46,470 nucleotides of DNA from Candidatus Cryptobacteroides faecavium. GTDB taxonomy: Bacteria > Bacteroidota > Bacteroidia > Bacteroidales > UBA932. The notes under the pieces were generated by a model. The model had not been told where the DNA came from. It ran no database searches and saw nothing but the letters and a program-made list of their open reading frames with translations. The first letter of the stretch is position 1; each line of letters begins with the position of its first letter. Below, piece by piece: positions 8,975 through 18,504 of this stretch. The DNA lies in NCBI GenBank assembly GCA_017694995.1, contig JADIMB010000090.1:1-46470 (forward strand), given 5' to 3'. Made by a program: the position numbers and the translations under genes.

Positions 8975-10981
8975 TTACTCCTCGTCCCAGAACGGAGCCT
9001 GTACAAGTGTAGGGTCCTTGTCCATTTCCGTCTGGTATACAGGGAACCAGTAGTATTTCCTTTCATAGGCACGGTCTGCCATCTCGACTGTCCTGACAAA
9101 GAATGCTGCCGGATTGGACGGGTCGTCGGATTTTTCTGTGCCGGCGAAGTTCATGCCGTATGTCGGCTGGTCGAGGACTTCCTCTGCCATGAGCCATCTC
9201 CTGAGGTCAAAATATCTGAGCCCGTCCTCGCAGCACAGCTCGACTCTCCTTTCCCTGCGGATGGCCTCCCTCATTGCATCCTGGTCAGCCGGTACCGGAA
9301 TCTGGTTGAAGGTCTCCCCGCAGATGGTTTCTGTCCCCGTGCCGTACTGAGGCACACCGGCACGTTCGCGGATCATGTTCAGATATCTCAGGATGTCAGG
9401 GTTTCCGGGGTCGCACTCGTTGAGGGCCTCTGCATAGTTCAGGTAGGCTTCGCCGAGTCTGTACAGGATGCCTGGACGGTAAGGGTGCTGGCTGTCCCTG
9501 TTGTTCTGGTCAAGGGATACCTTCTTGCGGTTCAGGTATCCGCCCTGCGGAGCGTCATGTGTAGGTCCTCCGTCGACACCGTTGGAATAGAAATCGGTCT
9601 TGCGTCCGGCCTGGTGGTACCACTGCTCGTTCCACATCACGGTCAGGTAGAACCTCGGCTCACGGTTCACATACATGTTGAATGTACCTGCCGATGCCAC
9701 CTGGTTGTAGGTAGCCCCGTTCCTGCTCTGGTTGACAACCACTTCTTCCCCTGCTTCTCCGGTATAGTTCCTGTACAGGTCATACTTCGTTTTCCTGATG
9801 TCCGGAGCTGTGGAGAATCCTTTTTCAGTATAGCCTGATTCAGGGTTGATTACAGGATGCCCGTAGTCTCCGCTGTATCCGGTGATAGGTACTGTGCCGT
9901 CTTTCATGAAGAAGGCGTCCACGAGAGTCTGGTATATACCGTTACCGCCGTTCCCGTTGGCTCCGCGCGGAGTGGAGTGCCCTTCAAACTGGCTGTAGTC
10001 GCTTGAAGGCCTTACAAAGAGCGCCTCAGGGTTGCTGTTGACAAGGTTGGTCATGTTCACCTGGTTGATCACCGCCCCGTAGCATGACATGAACGGGTCA
10101 AGGGTCCCGTCGTCATTGTATGCTTTATAGAGCCTGTGTCCGGCGGCCTCTGCCGCATCGATAAGCTCCTTGCATGCGTCTGCGGCCCTTTGCCATTTTG
10201 ACGCGTCATATGTGGTGTTGAATATTTCTTCACCTCTGGAGTTCACATGTCCCGCATACCACTGGTTCCCGTTCACGAGAGGGCTGGCGGCGAACAGCAG
10301 CATCCTTGCGCGGACGGCAAGGCACATGATGGAGGTGGCTTCTCCCAGGTATGTGTTCGTCCTTGTCGCAGGCAGGATTCCCGAGAGTTCTTTGAGCTGC
10401 CCGTCTATCCAGTCGACCATGAAGTCGAACCTTTCCTGTCCTCTCATCAGGTTAGGGTCTTCTACATTGGCCAGCCCGTCGAAGAACGGGATGGCTCCGT
10501 GGGCTTCAAGCATAAGCCAGTAGTAGTAAGCTATAAGGAACCTGCACTGGTTTTTCATGTCCTCGACCCTTTCCGCATCGAGGTTCTGCTCAGGCAGTGC
10601 ATGCGCGTTCTCTATGAACTGGAATGCGGAGCGGATGCGGATAGGGCATCCTGACCATACATCCCCGTTCCATGATGAATTTGTATACCATTGTCCTATC
10701 AGGAAGTTAAGCACAGAACCGCCCCACCACTGCTGCCATCTCTGGGATGGGTCAAGGTCATCTCCGAGGGCATCATATCCGTAGTCCCTGAGGAATCCCC
10801 AGTAAGGGTCAGGCACTTTTGTATATACTCCGGCAAACCAGTCTTCAGTACGTACTTTGTCATTGAAGACCATCTCCATTGTCAGAGTGTCATCCGGGGC
10901 GTTGTCTATGAAGTCCGAACAGCTTGTCATGCCGGAGAGGCCTATGCCCAGGATAAGTATATTTCTGATAAATTTCTTCAT
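8975..10981 (-). CDS. SusD-family nutrient-binding outer-membrane lipoprotein
   Basis: Surface lipoprotein that caps a SusC-type TonB-dependent transporter and captures oligosaccharide or other ligand. A lipoprotein signal ends at Cys21 (GMTSC), with Ser and Asp after the Cys. The SusD/RagB architecture is clear: helical TPR-like segments (RFLIAYYYWLMLEAHGAIPF, CLAVRARMLLFAASPL) and the C-terminal motif YLNYAEALNE followed by IRRERRVELCCEDGLRYFDLRRW. At 668 residues it is longer than SusD of the starch system, which is normal for the family. It lies 24 bp after the SusC-like gene and ends at an intrinsic terminator. No glycoside hydrolase is attached to this pair, so the substrate cannot be read from context. 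Confidence 0.95.
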   Translation of the reverse strand: MKKFIRNILILGIGLSGMTSCSDFIDNAPDDTLTMEMVFNDKVRTEDWFAGVYTKVPDPYWGFLRDYGYDALGDDLDPSQRWQQWWGGSVLNFLIGQWYTNSSWNGDVWSGCPIRIRSAFQFIENAHALPEQNLDAERVEDMKNQCRFLIAYYYWLMLEAHGAIPFFDGLANVEDPNLMRGQERFDFMVDWIDGQLKELSGILPATRTNTYLGEATSIMCLAVRARMLLFAASPLVNGNQWYAGHVNSRGEEIFNTTYDASKWQRAADACKELIDAAEAAGHRLYKAYNDDGTLDPFMSCYGAVINQVNMTNLVNSNPEALFVRPSSDYSQFEGHSTPRGANGNGGNGIYQTLVDAFFMKDGTVPITGYSGDYGHPVINPESGYTEKGFSTAPDIRKTKYDLYRNYTGEAGEEVVVNQSRNGATYNQVASAGTFNMYVNREPRFYLTVMWNEQWYHQAGRKTDFYSNGVDGGPTHDAPQGGYLNRKKVSLDQNNRDSQHPYRPGILYRLGEAYLNYAEALNECDPGNPDILRYLNMIRERAGVPQYGTGTETICGETFNQIPVPADQDAMREAIRRERRVELCCEDGLRYFDLRRWLMAEEVLDQPTYGMNFAGTEKSDDPSNPAAFFVRTVEMADRAYERKYYWFPVYQTEMDKDPTLVQAPFWDEE

Positions 10982-11005
10982 GAGTTCAAATATGTTGTTT
11001 GTGAT

Positions 11006-14000
11006 TTAGAAATTAATGTCGAATCCTATGGAGACGGATCTCATGATAGGGTACTTGGAACCGGTCTGGGTGTCGAGTTCCGGATCCCACAGCTTGAAGC
11101 TTGAGAAGGTCGCGAGATTTGAGCCTTTCAGGTAGATGCGGATGCTCTCGAGGCGTATCTTGTCCATCCATCTGTGTGGGAGGGAGTAACCGATCTCCAC
11201 GTCTTTGAGACGGAGCATGCTCATGTCCTTGTACCACCATGAAGAGTTCTGGCTGTTGTTCGCGTTAGGACCCCATGAGAGTCTCGGGTAGAATACGTCC
11301 TGGCTCGGGTTTTCTTCAGTCCAGCGGTCATTGTAGTTGGAGAGTATGTTACCCATTGTACCCTGGGATGAACCCGGAAGGAAATTCGCCGCAGGACCTC
11401 CGATGAAGCGGTAGGTCTTTCCGTTGCCCTGGAAGAAGAAGCTGAAGTCGAGGTTCTTCCATCTGACGTTTCCTCCGAAACCGTATACGATTTCAGGGTT
11501 TACTGTCCCTCCCATCGCTACCTCGTCCATCGCGTTGACGACTCCGTCATTGTTCACATCCTCGTATCTGATGTCACCCGGGCGTACAGTCGAGAAAGTG
11601 TGCGCAGGAATGTCATCCCTGAGGGTGAGTTCTCCGTTCGGACCTGTCACGAAATCCTCCTCCGTGAAAAGACCTACAGCCTTGAGCCCGAAGAGTTCAT
11701 CTACGGAGTGTCCTGTCCTCTGTCGGTTGGTGCCGATAACTCCCAGCGCCTCATCCTGCTCGATGATGGTGTTGTGGGCGTAGGTGAATGTCCCGCGGAA
11801 ACCGATGTAGAGGTTCTTGTTGATGTCTTTGTTGAAAGAGAGGGCGAGGTCGACACCTGTGTTGTTCACTTTTCCGAAGTTTGCCCACGGTGTCTTGCGG
11901 AAACCTGCAGCCGTAGGGATGTTCTGTCTCTGCATGAAGATATCACGTCTCATCTCCTTGAACCAGTCCACCTGGAGGTTGAATGCGTTCCACAGGCCGA
12001 GTTCCATACCTACGTTGATTTTCTCTACGGTCTCCCATGTGAGGTCAGTGACTCCGATTTCACCTTCAAAGCGTGCCGACCTGTTCAGCGAGGCGTCATA
12101 TCCCCACTGGTATGAGCCGTCTGTGTCGATGGTCGAGAGAAATGCAAACCTTCTTCCGGAGAGCTGGTCGTTACCTGTAAGACCCCATGAAGCGCGGAAT
12201 TTCAGGAGCGAGATGGCTTTCTTCACGTTCTTCATGAACGGCTCCTCCGACACGAGCCAGCCCACGGCTGCTGAAGGGAAGAAACCGAATCGGTTGCCTT
12301 TCGTGAAGTTCTCGGAACCGTTGTATCCGAAGTTGAACTCGGCCACATAGCGGTTGTCGAATGTATAGGATGCGCGGCCGGCGATACCCATGCGCCTGTA
12401 AGGAACGACGCTTCCGTCATTGTAGTCGCGCTGGTTGTAAAGGAACAGCCCGCTTACCGCATGCTTCCCGAATGTCCTGTCGTACGTTACGTTGGCCTCG
12501 AAGTATGTTGCCTTGTTTCCCCAGTCCGCATCGCTGGATGTGTCGAGGAACTCCTGTCCGTTGCCAGGGGTTCCGAGTATCAGGTTGCCTTCTTCGTCCC
12601 GGGCTGTAGCAGGTGAATAATATATAGGTGTCCTGCTTCTGTTCACATAAGAGCGCGAATAACGGTCGAAAGAGAACAGGGCCTTCGCTTTCAGTCCCTT
12701 GGTCACGAAATCCAGTTTCTGCTCGACGGAGAAGAGAGATTCTATCTTCGACGCCGTGGAGTTGCTGTATCCGTGCTGGGTGGTCTCTGCCCACGGGTTG
12801 TTTCTCTGCTCTACCCTTACATCCTGTCCGGTAGAGTACTGTGTAGGGTGTACATATGGCGGGGTATCGAATGCACGGTTGAATATGTCGTCAGTGCCTA
12901 TTGCAAGTCCTCTTATTTCCTGGAGATAGCCTCCGATGCTGATGCCGACTATCGTGGTCTTTGTGATGTTGATGTCGACATTGGAGCGGACGTTGTATTT
13001 GTTCAGATGCAGGCCGCCCCAGTCTTTCCTCGGGTCTTTTTCGAAGATACCGTTCTCCCCGTAGTATGAAGCGACGAGGGCATACCTCAGAATGTCGCTA
13101 CCTCCGGTGATGGTGAGGTCTCCTCTGGTGTTGCTTGCATAGTCCTTGGAAATGGCGTCCAGCCAGTTTACGTCAGGATACAGGTCCGGGTCTGATCCTG
13201 TGCGGTAACCTTCCATGGCTTCAGCCCCGTACAGAGGCTGGTTCCCTGCGGCCGTTGTCAGTTCGTTCATGAGCGAGAGGTAGTCGTAAGAGCCAATGTA
13301 GTCAGGGAGTTTTACCGGCTGCGTGAAGCTCTGCTCCATGTGGAAATTGACTTTCGGGCGTCCCAGATAGCCTTTCTTTGTCTGGACCAGGATGACACCG
13401 TTTGCACCGCGTACGCCGTATACGGCACTGGCGGCGGCGTCTTTAAGTACAGAGAACGACTCGATCTCGGCTGCCGAAAGGTCATCGAGGCTGCGCTCGA
13501 TACCGTCGACAAGTACCAGAGGGTCGCGTCCTGTGCCCTGGAAAGAGGATATACCGCGGATCCAGAAGGAGGAGCCGTCATATCCCGGTTCACCGGATCT
13601 CTGTACGGCTATCACGCCGGCAAGCTGTCCGGCAAGGTTGTTGGACACTGCACGGGTCGATCCCTGCTGGAGGGCAGTAGGGTTCACGGACGTGATGGAC
13701 CCTACGATGGAGGCCCTTTTCTGCTGTCCGTATGCGACCACTACAGACTCGTCGAGGCTGTTGGCGGTCTCCCGCATGTTGACGTTGATGTTGATCTGGT
13801 TCCTGACAGTGATGGCTACCGGTTCGAATCCGAGGTAGCTGAATTCAAGGACTGATTCCTTGTTCGGAACAGTGATGATGTAATGTCCGTCGACATCGGT
13901 GATTGCTCCTGTGTTTGTTCCCTGGATCATTACGGAGACTCCGATGAGCGGCTCCTGCTGCATGTCACGGACAGTACCGTTGATTGTGATCCCTTTTTCT

Positions 14001-14178
14001 CTCTGCTGTGGTCCGGCTTTTCCGGCGGCACCGGATTCACTCAGTTTTGATGAGGGGGGGGAGTAATGGAATGCCGATCTTTGTCGACGGCGCTTGCTTC
14101 AGCGAAAGAAAGCGCTGTAGAAAGCAACAGGGCTGCAAGGACGGCCCCGGTCTTTTCTCTAAGCATAAGCTTTGGCAT
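11006..14178 (-). CDS. SusC-family TonB-dependent transporter, frame broken at a C8 tract
   Basis: Outer-membrane beta-barrel importer paired with the SusD-like lipoprotein. The mature part reads from a CarboxypepD_reg-like domain (ITINGTVRDMQQEPLIGVSV) through a plug (FWIRGISSFQGTGRDPLVLV, VYGVRGANGVILVQT) to a barrel ending in SIGFDINF. The long uninterrupted frame has its first ATG at 13963, inside the first domain and without an export signal. A good signal peptide is encoded from ATG 14178 (hydrophobic core VLAALLLSTALSFA, then ASA), in a different frame. The two frames meet at eight C residues (G at 14054-14061 on the plus strand): with eight, the signal frame stops at 14041-14043; with nine, a single 1057-residue protein results. 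No other start is available between the upstream stop and the junction. The gene is either phase variable or affected by a sequencing slip. Confidence 0.9.
14054..14061. repeat. Homopolymer G8/C8 tract at the SusC frame junction
   Basis: Eight consecutive G residues on the plus strand (C on the coding strand) lie about 40 codons into the SusC-like gene, right after the signal peptide. Adding one base, or removing two, joins the signal peptide to the transporter in one frame. This is a typical location for slipped-strand on/off switching. Confidence 0.85.
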
Positions 14179-14354
14179 GTGTAGTTAGTTATTATGTTGT
14201 TTTAGTCTGGCAGCCACAGAATATTTTTTTTGTCTGAAAAGGGCTGCTCCCTGATGTGTATATGCCGATGTATATTGGATTTGTGTATACATACGGAGTG
14301 GTTTGAAACATCAGGAACATTTCAGGTTTAGTGCTATTCTCGGTTATGCTGGCA

Positions 14355-14386
14355 CAAATATAGGGAAGATTCCCGTATCTGGCAAT
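14355..14386 (-). promoter_or_regulatory. Probable promoter of the SusC/SusD operon
   Basis: On the minus strand a perfect Bacteroidetes -7 box TATATTTG lies at 14362-14355, with ATTG (one mismatch to the -33 TTTG) at 14386-14383, spacer 20 nt. Transcription would begin near 14348 and give a leader of about 170 nt before ATG 14178. The leader holds T- and A-rich tracts but no hairpin I could defend. The rest of the 497-bp gap to pcrA contains the pcrA promoter repeats. Confidence 0.55.
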
Positions 14387-14550
14387 AGTGTCTGTAAGAT
14401 TTCTCCATATCTCCATGTGCAGTTTTATGGCTGTCCAGACAAAGTAATTGATTTATAATTAAGTATGCTTTGTGTAAACATACAGCCTATGTATGTCATG
14501 AGTTTTTCTGTCGGCCGCATGTACGGCTCACTCCTGAGGCATGGCATATA

Positions 14551-14656
14551 AAAATTTGTTCTGCACTCGGCTTCTGTGTATATTTGGCCACTTCGTGTCC
14601 ACATATACTGTTGCGCCTCGGCAGAGCAAATAAAATTTGTTCTGCACTCGGCTTCT
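14551..14656 (+). repeat. Two 25-bp perfect direct repeats upstream of pcrA
   Basis: The copies at 14551-14575 and 14632-14656 are identical over 25 bases (starting AAAATTTGTTCTGC and ending CGGCTTCT) and start 81 bp apart. Similarity continues downstream into the -7 region (GTATATT in both). Each copy carries a -33 TTTG, so a promoter has been duplicated in tandem. The second copy also forms a short hairpin with the GCAGAGCAAAT just upstream (14621-14646). Confidence 0.85.
14555..14586 (+). promoter_or_regulatory. Promoter P1 of pcrA
   Basis: A perfect match to the Bacteroidetes primary-sigma promoter: TTTG at 14555-14558, a 20-nt spacer, and TATATTTG at 14579-14586. Transcription should begin near 14593 and give a leader of about 83 nt to ATG 14676. 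Confidence 0.8.
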
Positions 14657-14667
14657 TCGTATATTCG
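14636..14667 (+). promoter_or_regulatory. Degenerate second promoter copy (P2) of pcrA
   Basis: TTTG at 14636-14639, a 20-nt spacer, then TATATTCG at 14660-14667, which differs from TAnnTTTG at one position. If active it would start transcription near 14674, almost on the ATG at 14676, giving a leaderless message. Confidence 0.4.
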
Positions 14668-14675
14668 CGCCCATT

Positions 14676-17177
14676 ATGGAAAATAATGCGAATACGATAT
14701 TGGAGGGGCTGAACAGCGAGCAGAGACGTGCTGTCAGCTGTATTGACGGGCCTGTGCTTATAGTCGCCGGAGCAGGTTCAGGAAAGACCAGAGTGCTTAC
14801 CAGCAGGATAGCGTACATACTTGAGAAAGGCTGCGAACCTGACAGGATACTTGCCCTGACATTCACCAAGAAAGCCGCTTCGGAGATGAAGGAGAGGATA
14901 GCCCTTATGGTGGGGGAGAGGAAGGCGAGGCGCCTTTTCATGGGGACTTTCCATTCTGTCTTCATCCGCTTCCTCAGGGAGTTTTCGGAAAGTCTGGGGT
15001 ATCCTTCCAATTTCACCATATATGATACAAGTGATTCCACCAGTGCCATAAAGAGCTGTATCAAAGAGCTTCAGCTGGATGAAAAGGTGTACAAGCCGAA
15101 GGATGTCCTTTCCAGGATATCGATGGCGAAGAACAGCCTTGTCACCCCGGAGGCGTACCGCCGCAATGCCGTGGCACAGCAGAACGATGCCGCTTCACGC
15201 AAGCCGAGGATATGCGACATCTACCAGCTGTACGCCCAGAAATGCCGTCAGTCCGGAGTGATGGACTTCGATGATATCCTGCTCAACATGAACATTCTCC
15301 TGAGGGACAACCATGCGGCCCTCGAGTCGATATCGGGGAGATTCATGTATATAATGGTGGACGAGTACCAGGATACGAATTATGCGCAGTATCTTATATT
15401 GAAGAAGCTGGGGGCCGCACACCACAATATATGCGTTGTCGGGGACGATTCCCAGTCAATTTACGCTTTCAGGGGAGCGAAGATAGAGAACATCCTGAAT
15501 TTCAGGAAGGACTATCCTGACAACAAGACTTTCCGCCTTGAGCAGAACTACCGTTCCACCAGGACGATTGTGGATGCTGCCAACTCTCTGATAGCCAAGA
15601 ACAGCGCCAGGATTCCAAAGAAATGCTTCTCTGAGGGAGAAGAAGGTGAGAAGATCAGGCTGATAAACGCGTATACAGAGCAGGAGGAGGCTCTTCTTAT
15701 AGCGTCATCCATAATTTCGAGGATAAGGACAGATTCTGCACAGTACCAGGATTTCGCCGTATTGTACAGGACAAATTCCCAGTCACGTGCTCTTGAGGAG
15801 GCCTTGCGGAAGCGGAATCTGCCGTATGTGATATATTCAGGCAATTCCTTTTATGAAAGGGCCGAGGTGAAAGACATGATGGCATATCTTAAACTTGCAG
15901 CCAATCTGAATGACGACGAGTCTTTCAAGAGGGTGGTGAACAAGCCTGCAAGGGGCATCGGAGACACTTCGCTGGCCGCTCTGGCGGCCGCTGCTGCCGA
16001 CAACGCTCTTCCGCTTTTCAAGGCAGTTTATCTTCAGAGCGTGGAAACTTACGGCCTGAAACCCGCCGCAGTCCAGAAACTCAAAGTGTTCTGTGACATG
16101 ATGCTGAAGTTTTCCTCCCGGTCGCAGAGTGAAGATGCCGGGACACTTTCCACTTCGATTGCCCTCGAGTCAGGTCTGCTGATGCTGTACAAGAGCGACA
16201 ACAGCATTGAAGGCCAGTCCAGAGCCGCCAATGTGGAGGAGCTCCTGAACAGTGTCAAGACTTTTGTGGAGGAACGGCAGAGTGAATATTTCGAACAGAT
16301 GCAGGCTGACGGCACTATCGGTGAAGGGGCGGAAATGGCTGCCACGGATCTCCCGGCGGTCACCCTTGACGAGTATCTCGAGAATGTGTCACTTCTCAGT
16401 GCAGTGGACATGGAGGAAGGGGAGGACGCCACCAACAGGATAACCCTCATGACTGTCCATTCTTCCAAGGGTCTGGAATTCCCGTATGTATATGTGGCCG
16501 GTATGGAAGAGAACATATTCCCTTCCGGCGGATCCATGGCTTCCGAAAATGACATAGAGGAGGAGAGGAGACTGTTCTATGTGGCTATGACCAGAGCCAA
16601 GAAGTCTGTCCAGCTGTCGTTCGCCACTACCCGCATGAGGAACGGCAAGCATGAGTCCAACTCCCCTAGCCGTTTCATCAGGGAGATAGACAGCAGGTAT
16701 ATCCTTAATCCTCTGGGAGAGAGTGCCGAGGATTCCGGCGGGGAGTTCTCCGGCAGTCCGGCATGGTCCAGACAGGGTTCCGCCAGGCCGTTTTCAAATC
16801 CCGGTTACTCCTCAGGGACGCAGGGACGCCAGGGAGGATTCCCGGGCTATTCATATGGCAGGTCTGGAAATGTCAGGCAGGTGGCCACACCAGGGAAGGG
16901 ACCCGCTGCAGCCGCATCCGGAGGCAGCCGGACAATCATCCCGTCCCGCAAGCCGGCCGTCACTGTGGTGCCCCCAAGACCTGATGCGGAGTTCGAGCCT
17001 ACGCCTATCCTGCAGCTGAAGGCCGGGCAGAGGGTGGAGCACAACCGTTTCGGTTTCGGGAAGATCATCGAGATTACAGGAGGACCGTCTGATCTCAAGG
17101 CAAAAATCTCCTTTGATGATTACGGGGACAAGATCCTGCTTCTGAAATATGCGAAGATCAGAGTGGTCAAAGACTGA
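14676..17177 (+). CDS. pcrA: UvrD/PcrA-type superfamily 1 DNA helicase
   Basis: ATP-driven 3'-5' helicase of the UvrD/PcrA/Rep group, acting in repair and in clearing protein from DNA. From the chosen start, Walker A (AGAGSGKT) lies at 31-38, the Walker B region reads VDEYQDTN, and later motifs are visible (QNYRST; MTVHSSKGLEFPYVYVAG; EEERRLFYVAMTRAK). A Gly/Ser/Pro/Arg-rich linker covers about 680-770, and a C-terminal PcrA-type domain (AGQRVEHNRFGFGKII...) ends the protein. The ATG at 14676 is chosen because the reading frame upstream starts only at a TTG inside the promoter repeat; this gives 833 residues, normal for Bacteroidetes. It is transcribed alone from its own promoter. Confidence 0.93.
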   Translation: MENNANTILEGLNSEQRRAVSCIDGPVLIVAGAGSGKTRVLTSRIAYILEKGCEPDRILALTFTKKAASEMKERIALMVGERKARRLFMGTFHSVFIRFLREFSESLGYPSNFTIYDTSDSTSAIKSCIKELQLDEKVYKPKDVLSRISMAKNSLVTPEAYRRNAVAQQNDAASRKPRICDIYQLYAQKCRQSGVMDFDDILLNMNILLRDNHAALESISGRFMYIMVDEYQDTNYAQYLILKKLGAAHHNICVVGDDSQSIYAFRGAKIENILNFRKDYPDNKTFRLEQNYRSTRTIVDAANSLIAKNSARIPKKCFSEGEEGEKIRLINAYTEQEEALLIASSIISRIRTDSAQYQDFAVLYRTNSQSRALEEALRKRNLPYVIYSGNSFYERAEVKDMMAYLKLAANLNDDESFKRVVNKPARGIGDTSLAALAAAAADNALPLFKAVYLQSVETYGLKPAAVQKLKVFCDMMLKFSSRSQSEDAGTLSTSIALESGLLMLYKSDNSIEGQSRAANVEELLNSVKTFVEERQSEYFEQMQADGTIGEGAEMAATDLPAVTLDEYLENVSLLSAVDMEEGEDATNRITLMTVHSSKGLEFPYVYVAGMEENIFPSGGSMASENDIEEERRLFYVAMTRAKKSVQLSFATTRMRNGKHESNSPSRFIREIDSRYILNPLGESAEDSGGEFSGSPAWSRQGSARPFSNPGYSSGTQGRQGGFPGYSYGRSGNVRQVATPGKGPAAAASGGSRTIIPSRKPAVTVVPPRPDAEFEPTPILQLKAGQRVEHNRFGFGKIIEITGGPSDLKAKISFDDYGDKILLLKYAKIRVVKD

Positions 17178-17251
17178 AAAAAAGCATATTCCATGCGTCT
17201 TTTTTATAAGGCCTTTTAAAAAAAAGAAAAAAGTTTAAAAAACAGAAAAAC

Positions 17252-17284
17252 ATCGGTCCCAGGCTTGCCAGGGGCCGATTTCTC
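17252..17284 (+). terminator. Possible terminator after pcrA
   Basis: Arms ATCGGTCCC (17252-17260) and GGGGCCGAT (17271-17279) form a 9-bp stem with one G-U wobble and an inner GG/CC extension around CTTG. The T-tail (TTTCTC) is poor. A-runs upstream would serve as a U-tract for the opposite strand. It overlaps the -33 region of the next gene. Confidence 0.5.
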
Positions 17285-17296
17285 ATTATACATTTG
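17264..17296 (+). promoter_or_regulatory. Probable promoter of the DUF4493-type lipoprotein gene
   Basis: A perfect -7 box TACATTTG lies at 17289-17296. The element 21 nt upstream is CTTG (17264-17267), one mismatch from TTTG and inside the loop of the pcrA hairpin. Expected transcription start is near 17303, giving a 13-nt leader to ATG 17316. Confidence 0.5.
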
Positions 17297-17315
17297 CGTC
17301 CGTTACCAAAATCAG

Positions 17316-18419
17316 ATGCAAGTTATGAGAAAGAGAATTCTTCATTATTCTGCCATTGCGGCTGTGCAGCTGGCCGCTGTGTGCGCAATCGCGGGCTGCA
17401 GCAAGAACGCGGCATCGGACCGTGGATGCGGGATGCTCAGGCTTAGTTTCCCTGAAGATGGGTACAGGGCGGCACTGGAAAATGCCGAGTTGCCTGACAC
17501 AAATGATTTCATCCTCGAGATAAGGGACTCCGGAGGTGAGATTGTCTATTCGGGATATTATGGCGATTCCCCTGAGTCCCTGTCAGTGCCGCCCGGAAGC
17601 TATACGGTCAGCGCAAAATCCTTTGAATTCAGCAGGCCGCAGTTTTCCAGGCCGCAGTACGGTGACGAGCAGTGTGTCATAGTCCCGTCCGAGGGAGTGG
17701 TGAATGTGAGCCTGGAATGCAGGCAGATCAATTCCGGGATAAGGCTGAGGATTTCGCCTGATTTCCTGACAGCTTTCCCTGACGGAGTGCTGTTTGTATC
17801 TTCAGAAGACGGGAAGCTGATGTACAGCTATTCGGAGAAACGCATAGCTTATTTCCGGCCGGGGAGTGTGTCTGTGGTGCTGAGCAGTGGAGGCAAGGAT
17901 AAGATCCTGATGACACGGAAGCTGTCGGGCCAGGAGATACTGACTGTCGGGATACAGGTCTCGGATGAGATACTCGGCCAGGACGAAAGCTCGATATCCA
18001 TTGCTGTAGACACTTCGAGAATATGGACTGATGAAAGTTATGTAATCGGGGAAGGCGACTCCGGCAAAGGCTCTTCTCCTGAGAATTCGATGACTGTAGC
18101 CCAGGCCAGGTCAAGTGTCGGAGCCAGGGATGTATGGGTTTGCGGCTATATCGTGGGGGGAGACCTGACGAAAACTTCCGTCTCGTTCTCTCCGCCTTTC
18201 AATTCTGACACAAACCTGGCGATAGCGCCGAGGTCGTCAGCCGGGTCGAAAGAGTCCTGTATCTCTGTCTCGCTTCCTGCCGGGGAGATACGCGAGGAAC
18301 TCAGCCTGGTGGACCATCCCGGGAATATCGGCAGGAGAGTTTATCTGAACGGAGATATTGTGGAGTCCTATTACGGGCTTGTAGGGATAAAGAATGTTTC
18401 CGACTGCGTGCTGAAATGA
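17316..18419 (+). CDS. DUF4493-type lipoprotein with C-terminal DUF6359-like domain
   Basis: Predicted exported lipoprotein of unknown function. From the second possible start (17325) the lipobox AIAGC places the acylated Cys at residue 25. Residues about 35-240 resemble the DUF4493 family of Bacteroidetes surface lipoproteins (CGMLRLSF opening, VPPGSYTVSA, SLECRQINSGIRL). The last ~110 residues (MTVAQARSSVGARDVWVCGYIVGGDLTK... ending GLVGIKNVSDCVLK) resemble the OB-fold-like DUF6359. The direct repeat QFSRPQ/FSRPQY near residue 110 is an oddity. The ATG at 17316 follows the promoter; a TTG further upstream (17265) is rejected. It stands between pcrA and an outer-membrane barrel gene. Family names are from recall of sequence style and moderately sure. 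Confidence 0.7.
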   Translation: MQVMRKRILHYSAIAAVQLAAVCAIAGCSKNAASDRGCGMLRLSFPEDGYRAALENAELPDTNDFILEIRDSGGEIVYSGYYGDSPESLSVPPGSYTVSAKSFEFSRPQFSRPQYGDEQCVIVPSEGVVNVSLECRQINSGIRLRISPDFLTAFPDGVLFVSSEDGKLMYSYSEKRIAYFRPGSVSVVLSSGGKDKILMTRKLSGQEILTVGIQVSDEILGQDESSISIAVDTSRIWTDESYVIGEGDSGKGSSPENSMTVAQARSSVGARDVWVCGYIVGGDLTKTSVSFSPPFNSDTNLAIAPRSSAGSKESCISVSLPAGEIREELSLVDHPGNIGRRVYLNGDIVESYYGLVGIKNVSDCVLK

Positions 18420-18472
18420 GGCTCCTGCTGAATTAATGCCGGCAAAAATCAGGCTGCTTATGAAAAATTTTA

Positions 18473-18480
18473 TAAATTTG
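18473..18480 (+). promoter_or_regulatory. Possible -7 promoter box for the beta-barrel gene
   Basis: TAAATTTG matches TAnnTTTG and lies 25 bp before ATG 18505, giving an expected start of transcription near 18487. No TTTG is found at the -33 distance, so the call rests on one element. An A8 run (18488-18495) precedes the start codon, typical of Bacteroidetes translation starts. Confidence 0.4.
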
Positions 18481-18504
18481 GGCGGTTAAAAAAAATTCAA
18501 TGTT

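Noticed and set aside
14192..14416. A 74-codon frame in the SusC leader
   Set aside because: It spans the predicted susC promoter, has no domain pattern and has a composition typical of non-coding sequence.
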